From NCBI GenBank assembly GCA_003523545.1, contig DQAM01000229.1, positions 1 to 9,046 of the forward strand: 9,046 nucleotides of DNA, in the 5' to 3' direction. Below are positions 1 to 6,292 of this stretch, in pieces. The translations under genes were made by a program, and so were the position numbers. Source of the DNA: Dysgonomonas sp. (GTDB lineage: Bacteria; Bacteroidota; Bacteroidia; Bacteroidales; Dysgonomonadaceae). The notes beneath the pieces were generated by a model. That model searched no databases. It worked only from the letters and a program-made list of their open reading frames with translations, and had not been told where the DNA came from. Within the stretch, counting starts at the first letter, position 1, and the number at the start of each line of letters is the position of its first letter.

Positions 1-2
1 AT

Positions 3-992
3 AACAAAGACTATGACTACGGCATCCTTTCGCACCGCAATATAGAAGAAATGCTCAACACCACCCGCCAGCTGGACGGACAGGATGAAAAACGAAGTAA
101 AGTAGATTTTGCTCTTTGGAAAAAAGCGTCTCCGGAACATATAATGAGGTGGAAATCCCCTTGGAGCGTAGGTTTTCCAGGATGGCATATAGAATGTTCA
201 ACGATGAGCATCAAATATCTGGGTTCGGAATTTGACATTCACGGTGGAGGATTGGACTTGATGTTTCCTCACCACGAATGCGAAATAGCACAAAATACGG
301 CAGTTGAGAAACACCGGGTGGTAAAATACTGGATGCACAACAATATGATAACTATAGGCGGACAAAAGATGGGAAAATCGCTGGGTAATTTTATTACTTT
401 GGACGAATTTTTCGAAGGTTCTCATTCTTTATTAAAACAGGCCTATTCACCTATGACTATCCGGTTTTTCATATTGCAGGCGCATTACCGCAGCACTGTA
501 GACTTCAGTAATGAAGCACTGCAGGCTTCGGAAAAAGGCCTGAGCCGGCTGCTGGAAGCTTATGCGCGGATACCTAAGATTTCTCCTTCAGCTGCATCCT
601 CTGTCGATATAAAGACCATCCGCCGAAAATGTTATGATGCTCTGAATGATGATTTAAATTCAGCCATGGTAATTGCCGAACTATGTGAAGCCGTTACCAT
701 CATTAATTCGGCTGTAGATGGTAAAGTGCAGGTATCAGAAGATAATATTGCTGAACTCAAATCACTGTTCGATGTATTTTTATTCGAGATTCTGGGAATA
801 AAGAATGAACTTAATAATGCAGATAAGGGTACCGAAGCTTATACCAAAGCTATAGATCTGCTTTTACAAATAAGGAATGAGGCAAAAATGTGCAAAGATT
901 GGGCCACTTCGGACAAAATACGGGATGAGTTGAATAAAATAGGCTTCGAAATAAAAGACGGCAAGGACGGTACCGAATGGAAAATGAAATAA
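3..992 (+). CDS. cysS: Cysteinyl-tRNA synthetase, C-terminal 329 residues (5' end cut by window edge)
   Basis: Class I aminoacyl-tRNA synthetase that activates cysteine with ATP and charges tRNA-Cys in the cytoplasm. The reading frame is open from the left edge ([16 protein letters not shown] before the first ATG at 51), so that ATG is internal and the true start lies outside the window. Visible family landmarks are GWHIECS (nt 180-200, with the zinc-ligand Cys), the block [18 protein letters not shown] that supplies the His and Glu zinc ligands, and the ATP-binding loop KMGKSLGNF (from nt 366), where the usual KMSKS has Gly for the first Ser. The rest is the helical DALR and anticodon-binding region. 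Family proteins are about 460-490 residues, so roughly 140-160 residues are missing on the left. It ends at an intrinsic terminator. Identification is very secure. Confidence 0.97.
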   Translation, partial: NKDYDYGILSHRNIEEMLNTTRQLDGQDEKRSKVDFALWKKASPEHIMRWKSPWSVGFPGWHIECSTMSIKYLGSEFDIHGGGLDLMFPHHECEIAQNTAVEKHRVVKYWMHNNMITIGGQKMGKSLGNFITLDEFFEGSHSLLKQAYSPMTIRFFILQAHYRSTVDFSNEALQASEKGLSRLLEAYARIPKISPSAASSVDIKTIRRKCYDALNDDLNSAMVIAELCEAVTIINSAVDGKVQVSEDNIAELKSLFDVFLFEILGIKNELNNADKGTEAYTKAIDLLLQIRNEAKMCKDWATSDKIRDELNKIGFEIKDGKDGTEWKMK

Positions 993-1019
993 GCATGTAT
1001 AAAAGATAAATGTAAAGTT

Positions 1020-1058
1020 ACAGCAGGACTGCAAATAAGTTCTGCTGTTTATTTCTTT
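1020..1058 (+). terminator. Intrinsic terminator after cysS
   Basis: An 11-bp stem (1020-1030 with 1038-1048, one G-T wobble) closes a 7-nt loop (1031-1037) and is followed by the T-rich run TTTATTTCTTT. It starts 27 nt after the cysS stop and no gene intervenes, so it most likely ends the cysS transcript. Confidence 0.8.
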
Positions 1059-1072
1059 ATATATTAATTTAG
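1041..1072 (+). promoter_or_regulatory. Possible Bacteroidota-type promoter for the glycosyltransferase/M16 unit
   Basis: TCTG (1041-1044), 20 nt, then TAATTTAG (1065-1072). Each element is one mismatch from the Bacteroidota consensus TTTG and TAnnTTTG, and the spacing is in the known range. It would start RNA about 25 nt before the ATG at 1103. The -33 part overlaps the right arm of the cysS terminator. AT-rich DNA gives such matches by chance, so this is only a candidate. Confidence 0.3.
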
Positions 1073-1102
1073 AGGTGGTATACAACAATTAGAATATATT
1101 CC

Positions 1103-2584
1103 ATGAAAAATCTCGAAGACTTAATAGATAAAAATTTCTGGAAAATAAGTTTGTTATTCATACTTATTTGTTCCGGCGTAGTGATTTATTTTTGCTTCAT
1201 AAGGGTTTCTATATGGTATGATGAAGCCTATACAATAGCTATGGTGAAATATCCATTCGCTGATATTATTACCATAACAAGCTGGGATGTACACCCGCCT
1301 CTCTACTATCTGCTGTTAAAATTTTTCACAAACGTAACCGGTTCAAATTCGATAATAGCCATGCGTATTTTCTCCTATCTGGGAATTATGGCGGCTTTTT
1401 TAATTGGTTTGTTTCCAATTAGAAGATTATTCGGCAAGACCACAGCACTTCTATTTATCGCTGCACTATCACTCATGCCTGTTAATCAATATATGGGAAC
1501 GGAAATAAGAATGTATTCCTGGGCTATGTTTTTTGTTTTAGCCTGTGCTGTATATGCTTATGACTGTTTTAAAAACGAAAAGCCGTTATCCTACATATTA
1601 GTGACATTATTCGCAGTTTGTGGAGCTTATACACATAACTATGCACTTATTGCTGTAGGAATTATTTACGGGCTGCTTATTACCGCATATTTGATGACAA
1701 ACCGCAAAATCATCAAGGTTATATTTTCGCTGGCTGCATTTATTGTTTTGTATTCTCCCTGGATACCTGCAATTTTAGGTCAGGTTGGAAGAGTAAAACA
1801 AGATTATTGGATCGGCGGAGTAACACCACGCGATATACTTTTATATTCTTATTATTTCTTTTCTCCTAAAGAGCCTTCTCATCCGTACATCACATTTTCT
1901 CTGCCACCCATGGCAATTGGACTTTCTATCATGCTTCTTTTAATAGGCATCTTATTTTTTTTAATTATAAAAAAACACAAGAAAAAACACTTATTGGAAA
2001 ATCTATTTGCCGGTGATGCCTTTGTATTAGTATATGTTTTAACATTAGTCTCAAGTATATTTTTCTCCATCCTTTTCAAGCCTATTCTTGTAGCCAGATA
2101 TACAATCTGCGTATTAGGTCCGCTGCTTCTGGGAACCTCTATATACGCCTCCTTAATGATAGGTAGTAAATACAAAATTATAATAATGTCGTCTTTGTCT
2201 ATGCTTTTGATATTCACATTAGCCAGAATATCTTCTGAAACTAGTTTTTATAATAAACAAACAGAATACAAAACACAATTGGCAACTTTTATAAATGAGG
2301 AAGGAAGCCCATCCTATATAATCTCCACTCCGGAATCTTTTTCTTTATTAGCAGAGATATCCATTATGTTTCCCCATAAAAAACCCATTGTATATTCACC
2401 TTACAGATATACAGATTATACTCCCTTTACACTTGGTGTTATCAAGTTTATACCGGATTCCTTAACGTTCTTCCATGTAGAATCACTGGTGGTTGGGAAA
2501 GACTCTGTACAGATCGATAGAAATTATCTTATCCAAACAGAATTATCTTTTCCACGTTTTAATATATACTTAAAAGGAAAATAA
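1103..2584 (+). CDS. Polytopic GT-C glycosyltransferase, GT39/ArnT-like
   Basis: A 493-residue integral membrane protein of the GT-C fold, which moves a sugar from a polyprenyl-phosphate donor to an acceptor on the outer face of the inner membrane. Seen in the sequence: a first membrane helix at about residues 14-33; an acidic DE pair (40-41) in the first external loop, typical of the catalytic metal/acceptor site; DVHPPLYYL (62-70), the classic GT39 loop motif; TEIRMYS (133-139), the E-x-R-x-Y motif of the dolichyl/undecaprenyl-mannosyltransferase-like families; THNY (177-180); many hydrophobic helices to about residue 375, with KPILVARYT (336-344) near the last; and a polar C-terminal tail. 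A stop codon in frame just upstream makes ATG 1103 the first start. The M16 gene follows after 9 nt. The family is clear, but sugar and acceptor (lipid A, glycan or protein) cannot be told. Confidence 0.85.
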   Translation: MKNLEDLIDKNFWKISLLFILICSGVVIYFCFIRVSIWYDEAYTIAMVKYPFADIITITSWDVHPPLYYLLLKFFTNVTGSNSIIAMRIFSYLGIMAAFLIGLFPIRRLFGKTTALLFIAALSLMPVNQYMGTEIRMYSWAMFFVLACAVYAYDCFKNEKPLSYILVTLFAVCGAYTHNYALIAVGIIYGLLITAYLMTNRKIIKVIFSLAAFIVLYSPWIPAILGQVGRVKQDYWIGGVTPRDILLYSYYFFSPKEPSHPYITFSLPPMAIGLSIMLLLIGILFFLIIKKHKKKHLLENLFAGDAFVLVYVLTLVSSIFFSILFKPILVARYTICVLGPLLLGTSIYASLMIGSKYKIIIMSSLSMLLIFTLARISSETSFYNKQTEYKTQLATFINEEGSPSYIISTPESFSLLAEISIMFPHKKPIVYSPYRYTDYTPFTLGVIKFIPDSLTFFHVESLVVGKDSVQIDRNYLIQTELSFPRFNIYLKGK

Positions 2585-2593
2585 AATATAAAA

Positions 2594-3817
2594 ATGAAAG
2601 AATACCAATCATATATTCTTAAAAACGGCCTGCGTATTGTCCATAAACCTATTTCCTCAAATGTTTCTTATTGCGGTTTTGTAATAGATGCGGGTACAAG
2701 GGACGAAAACCACGATGAATTCGGGATGGCCCATTTCGTGGAACACATGCTTTTTAAAGGCACGAAAAAACGGAAGTCTTTTCATATTCTGAATCGTATG
2801 GAAAGTGTGGGAGGAGAGATAAACGCTTATACTAATAAAGAAGAAACAGTACTTTACTCGGTTTTTCTTGAACAGCATTTCGAAAGAGCTTTCGAACTAC
2901 TTACCGATCTGACATTCCACTCGATTTTTCCGCAAAAAGAAATAGATAAAGAAATCGAAGTCATCCTCGATGAAATCAATTCTTATGAGGATAGCCCTTC
3001 TGAACTTATATTCGATGAATTCGAAAATATCATCTTCCGCGATTCACAATTAGGACATCATATCTTAGGAGAACCTGGTATTCTAAATACTTTCAATACA
3101 GTAAAAACGGAGAAGTTTATACAAAGGAACTATTCGCCGGATAATATGGTCTTTTTTTCATTAGGAAAAACCGACATCAAGAAAGTTATTAAGCTGGCCG
3201 AAAAATATTTATCCGGGATTAAACCTTTACACGTTAAACAAAAAAGAAACGCACCTTCCAGCGTTTCACCACTTAAAGAAAAGTTCGATAAAGACACTAT
3301 ACAGACACATGCTATAATAGGTGGAAGATGTTATGATTTATACGATAAAAAGAGGAAAACACTACATCTGTTAAATAATCTTCTGGGCGGACCGGGAATG
3401 AACAGCAGATTAAACATTGCTTTAAGGGAGAAAAAAGGGTATGTATATAATGTAGAGTCGAACATGACCAGCTATACAGATACAGGTGTATTTTCGATTT
3501 ATTTCGGCAGTGATAAACGTAACGCAGAGAAATGCATAGACCTTATCCGTAAGGAACTTAAGATGTTGAAAGAAAAAAAGCTTTCTTCAGCACAATTAGA
3601 GTCCGCTAAAAAACAGCTTATCGGACAGACGGGTATTTCGGCCGATAATAACGAGAACCTTGCTCTTTCGCTCGGAAAAAGCTATTTACGGTATAATTAT
3701 TTCAATAGTATAGAAGAAATAGCAAAAAAAATCGAAAGTATTACTATTGAGCAGATCCATGAAACAGCAAACGAAATATTCGATGAAAATAACTTAAGCT
3801 ACCTTATATATCAATAA
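2594..3817 (+). CDS. M16-family zinc metallopeptidase (insulinase/processing-peptidase type)
   Basis: A 407-residue single-unit M16 peptidase, the size of the bacterial and mitochondrial processing-peptidase subunits rather than the near-1000-residue pitrilysin. The N-terminal M16 domain (about 14-160) carries the inverted zinc motif HFVEH: H47 and H51 bind zinc and E50 is the catalytic base. E127 in VILDEI lies 76 residues after H51, the position of the third zinc ligand. The C-terminal M16 domain (about 165-345) has GGPGMNSRL and LREKKGYVY, giving the substrate-binding Arg/Tyr pair at R278 and Y285 with the usual 7-residue spacing. All key residues are present, so it should be active. There is no signal peptide or membrane segment, so a cytoplasmic location is inferred. 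It is probably co-transcribed with the glycosyltransferase 9 nt upstream. Substrate unknown. Confidence 0.93.
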   Translation: MKEYQSYILKNGLRIVHKPISSNVSYCGFVIDAGTRDENHDEFGMAHFVEHMLFKGTKKRKSFHILNRMESVGGEINAYTNKEETVLYSVFLEQHFERAFELLTDLTFHSIFPQKEIDKEIEVILDEINSYEDSPSELIFDEFENIIFRDSQLGHHILGEPGILNTFNTVKTEKFIQRNYSPDNMVFFSLGKTDIKKVIKLAEKYLSGIKPLHVKQKRNAPSSVSPLKEKFDKDTIQTHAIIGGRCYDLYDKKRKTLHLLNNLLGGPGMNSRLNIALREKKGYVYNVESNMTSYTDTGVFSIYFGSDKRNAEKCIDLIRKELKMLKEKKLSSAQLESAKKQLIGQTGISADNNENLALSLGKSYLRYNYFNSIEEIAKKIESITIEQIHETANEIFDENNLSYLIYQ

Positions 3818-3822
3818 TTTAC

Positions 3823-3849
3823 ATAATATTTATTTAATTACAATATTAT
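3823..3849. repeat. AT-only inverted repeat after the M16 gene
   Basis: ATAATATT (3823-3830) and its exact complement AATATTAT (3842-3849) flank an 11-nt loop, starting 6 nt past the M16 stop. The stem has no G-C pairs and no T-run follows, so it is a poor intrinsic terminator. It may be a weak 3' structure or chance in AT-rich DNA. Confidence 0.3.
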
Positions 3850-3923
3850 AGTTTGAAAATGAAAAGTAAATAATTAACTCCATAAAATAATTAAATATTA
3901 GAAAAATTAAATAATTTTACTTC

Positions 3924-3931
3924 CACATTTG
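3924..3931 (+). promoter_or_regulatory. Weak candidate -7 element for the outer-membrane protein gene
   Basis: CACATTTG is one mismatch from TAnnTTTG and sits 40 nt before the ATG at 3972. No clear TTTG lies at the -33 distance. TTTG at 3928-3931 could itself be a -33 for an element near 3950-3957, but that match is poor. The 154-nt spacer from the M16 stop suggests that the barrel gene has its own promoter; its position is uncertain. Confidence 0.2.
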
Positions 3932-3971
3932 AATAAGAGGGATAATTTATAATCAATTTAAAGCTAAATTC

Positions 3972-4574
3972 ATGAAAAAGTTATTTTTTACACTTGTTAT
4001 CTCATTAAGTACAATTATCGCTGTAAATGCACAGGAAATAGGCCAGTTCTGGATGGGGGGATCTTTCGGTTTCTGGTCTAGTAAAGAGTATGGAGAAAAG
4101 GTAACATCATTTCAGTTAATGCCCGAAATAGGATATGCATTAGATGATAACATGGGTATAGGTGTCCGTTTAGGTTATCTTTCCAAAGAGGGAATAGAGA
4201 TTGACTATGACAGTAGAGGTAATCAATATTTTGAAAAAGAAAGAAAGAACGTTTTTGTTATAAGCCCCTTTGTAAGGTGGGCCTTTTTAAAAGGACATTT
4301 TGGAGGAATGTTTCTTGACTCAGGATTAGGATATGCATATTTGACAAAAGATGACTCTGATTATACCGAACAAGAATTTGAAGTAGGTATAAGACCGGGT
4401 GTTGCTATAAACGTATCTCAATCGGTCTCAATAACTGGTAAATTCGGTTTTATCGGATTTAAACATAATAAACAGGGATATGGAGGAGATTACGATAGAT
4501 ACACATACACTAATTCATTTGGAATAGACTTGGATATGAGCCAATTCCTTGTGGGAGCTATTGTAAAGTTCTAA
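3972..4574 (+). CDS. Small outer-membrane beta-barrel protein with signal peptide
   Basis: A 200-residue exported protein. Residues 1-20 form a signal peptide: two Lys, a hydrophobic core, then VNA before QE, a type I signal peptidase site of the A-Q kind common in Bacteroidota. The mature part of about 180 residues is rich in Gly, Tyr and Phe and reads as alternating amphipathic strands (for example SFQLMPEIGYAL, NMGIGVRLGYLS, VFVISPFVRWAF, FEVGIRPGVAINV, SVSITGKFGFIGF) separated by polar turns and longer charged loops such as KHNKQGYGGDYDRY. It ends in Phe, as outer-membrane barrels usually do. Size and strand count fit an 8-stranded OmpX/OmpA-like barrel. It stands alone on the plus strand and ends at the shared terminator. 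No specific function can be assigned; a general porin-like or structural role is only inferred. Confidence 0.82.
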   Translation: MKKLFFTLVISLSTIIAVNAQEIGQFWMGGSFGFWSSKEYGEKVTSFQLMPEIGYALDDNMGIGVRLGYLSKEGIEIDYDSRGNQYFEKERKNVFVISPFVRWAFLKGHFGGMFLDSGLGYAYLTKDDSDYTEQEFEVGIRPGVAINVSQSVSITGKFGFIGFKHNKQGYGGDYDRYTYTNSFGIDLDMSQFLVGAIVKF

Positions 4575-4597
4575 TAATAAAATAATCTAGATAAAAT

Positions 4598-4626
4598 AAA
4601 AAAGCCTCTCATTGAGAGGTTTTTTT
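4598..4626. terminator. Bidirectional intrinsic terminator between convergent genes
   Basis: A perfect 6-bp stem CCTCTC/GAGAGG (4605-4610 with 4614-4619) with a 3-nt ATT loop is flanked by an A-run on the left and a T-run on the right, which extend the stem by A-T pairs. Read on either strand the hairpin is followed by a run of T. It serves the barrel gene ending at 4574 and the minus-strand operon; its right arm touches the stop codon of the WbqC gene (4625-4627). Confidence 0.88.
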
Positions 4627-5269
4627 ATTTTACGCTAGTTGCTTTTATACTTTTTGATAAAATCAATTGGCTTTCATTTCCCATATTAAATAACAAATCC
4701 ACGATACTTAAATTCTCTACAAATTCATACTTTTGAGAAAAAACCTGATAATAAGGGATAGAGATAAAAAAGGGATTATTGGTTTTCCAATCTTTCTTGG
4801 GTGACATCTTTTCCCTCATATCACAATCGTTAAGTTCTACTTGTTCATATTTCTTAGTATATACAATACTTGATGTATCCATACAAAGTAACCCGCATAT
4901 CATTTCCCTGAATTCTTCGTTGAAATCAAACAAATATTTGTACTTCTTTTCGTAAAAAGGCATGAAATCATCCTGATAATATTCAAAATAAGGGCTGGAA
5001 TTGTATGCGGAAATCAAAGCATTCCAATGGAGATGCCTCCAGTTTCCGTGTTCAGCAATACGAATATCTTTCATCAGGCACTTTTTACCTCCGTTGCTTT
5101 CTACCGGAATAGAAAGAGGCATGAGACCATTTGCAGATAAAATATTGCAACGATTCCGGTACGACTGCTTTATGTAGTTCTCATATTTTTCGATATATAC
5201 ATTGCAGTTATACAGGATTGTATAATATTCTATCGGTGCTAAATATGCGGATGACAGGTAAAAATTCAT
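4625..5269 (-). CDS. WbqC-family protein
   Basis: A 214-residue protein of the WbqC-like family, first named from O-antigen gene clusters. Its biochemical activity is not established. Family features seen: an N-terminal SAYLAPIEYY segment, the block KYENYIKQSYRNR (28-40), LSIPV (52-56), the most conserved stretch around NWRHLHWNALISAY and SPYFEYY (76-98), and a C-terminal LSIVDLLFNMG (187-197). There is no signal peptide or membrane helix, so it is probably cytoplasmic. It is the last gene of the minus-strand unit, starting 4 nt after the stop of the second LepB-like gene, which implies co-transcription and perhaps translational coupling. The family call is strong; a role in surface polysaccharide or nucleotide-sugar biology is inferred only from the family name. 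Confidence 0.9.
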   Translation of the reverse strand: MNFYLSSAYLAPIEYYTILYNCNVYIEKYENYIKQSYRNRCNILSANGLMPLSIPVESNGGKKCLMKDIRIAEHGNWRHLHWNALISAYNSSPYFEYYQDDFMPFYEKKYKYLFDFNEEFREMICGLLCMDTSSIVYTKKYEQVELNDCDMREKMSPKKDWKTNNPFFISIPYYQVFSQKYEFVENLSIVDLLFNMGNESQLILSKSIKATSVK

Positions 5270-5273
5270 TTTA

Positions 5274-6266
5274 TTATCTTATGGTTGAGAAAGACCTTTG
5301 CCAGTTTATTTTATTATCGGCGATACCTACCGAAATATAAAAGGCTTTTCCTATTATGTATTTTTCAGAAACAAAACCTATCTGATGTGAATCTATTGCT
5401 TCGTAGGGATTATCCGATATAAACCAATAATAATCGTACTTAAACTTATAATTTCTGACTATAGTTCCATTATCGACAATTTTACCGTTTAAAAATTCAA
5501 AATGAGGCATTTCATCAGCAATAATGTCTTTATATATGAATGAATTTTCATCCGTAAAATATATCTCCATATCTTTCGATGGAATCAATAAATTATAAGA
5601 GTATTTATCTTCACTTTCTGATAAAGGTAACAAATAATCAGATTCCAGTTTTTGCGAAATTATCCAATATTCATATTGATTAAGTAAAATGCTTTTATAG
5701 AATCTGGCTGACTTATCTTCATAATTACGTATAGGTATATTGAATTCTTTTATCACAGCTAATACTTCATCTTCATTAATCGGGTTATAAGTATATGGAG
5801 CTGATTTATCCGGCGAAGGGATAATCTTTATACTATTTATAATAAGTCCATTAGCATTCCTATTTATTGTATCTCCCGGAAGTCCTACACATCGGCTCAA
5901 CAATAATCCTCTCTTGTCTATAGGCTTTAATTTTTCTACCGGGTTATTGAATAATACAATATCATTTCTTTGAATTTTTCGTGTATTTATCCGTTTGTAA
6001 GGTAATTCTATAAGCCGGCTATACGACCTCAAACCTAAAAACGAATCGAAGGTAAAAGGGATAGACAAGATAGTAACCGGCAGTCTTACCCCATAAGCTG
6101 TTTTATCGACCAGAAGGCGGTCTCCTATATTCAAAGCGGTCTCCATCTGTGGAGAGGAGACCGTATAAGATTGAATAAAAAATGCACGTAGTATGCTGAT
6201 TATAAATAAAGCGGATACAAAAGAGATAATATACCATTTTATCTTTTTTCTCCGTGTATCATCCAT
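5274..6266 (-). CDS. Signal peptidase I (S26) paralogue lacking the catalytic Ser and Lys, probable pseudopeptidase
   Basis: About 330 residues from the start chosen here (numbering from it). A Lys/Arg-rich N-terminus (DDTRRKKIK) leads into one membrane helix (about 12-31), then a periplasmic S26-like domain. It aligns with the upstream LepB: QSYTVSSPQMETAL (box B) against QNYQIPSSSLEKSL, and LLLSRCVGLPGDTI (box D) against NYVKRCMGLPGETI. The nucleophilic Ser is Gln40 (codon 6147-6149) and the general-base Lys is Ser124 (codon 5895-5897). Box E GDNR reads SDNP, and DSR reads DSH. Fold-defining parts (NIGD, GLPGD, IGFVSEKYIIG) persist in an intact frame, which argues for a kept non-catalytic role. 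An alternative ATG at 6329 adds 21 residues but overlaps lepB by 37 nt; the start at 6266 leaves a 26-nt gap and puts the basic stretch just before the helix, so I prefer it. Confidence 0.85.
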   Translation of the reverse strand: MDDTRRKKIKWYIISFVSALFIISILRAFFIQSYTVSSPQMETALNIGDRLLVDKTAYGVRLPVTILSIPFTFDSFLGLRSYSRLIELPYKRINTRKIQRNDIVLFNNPVEKLKPIDKRGLLLSRCVGLPGDTINRNANGLIINSIKIIPSPDKSAPYTYNPINEDEVLAVIKEFNIPIRNYEDKSARFYKSILLNQYEYWIISQKLESDYLLPLSESEDKYSYNLLIPSKDMEIYFTDENSFIYKDIIADEMPHFEFLNGKIVDNGTIVRNYKFKYDYYWFISDNPYEAIDSHQIGFVSEKYIIGKAFYISVGIADNKINWQRSFSTIR

Positions 6267-6292
6267 TTTACATTTAAAATTTAGAAGATAGT

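Noticed and set aside
51..53. ATG as the start of cysS
   Set aside because: The frame is open to the left edge and encodes CysRS-like sequence before this codon, so the Met is internal.
1879..2217. A 112-codon minus-strand frame within the glycosyltransferase gene
   Set aside because: It is antisense to membrane-helix codons, shows no family features and has no promoter.
3818..3971. A possible small RNA or riboswitch between the M16 and barrel genes
   Set aside because: The spacer is almost all A and T, with only an AT-only hairpin and no conserved aptamer pattern that I recognise.
5131..5340. A 69-codon plus-strand frame across the junction of wbqC and the LepB paralogue
   Set aside because: It is antisense to two well-supported genes and has no features of its own.
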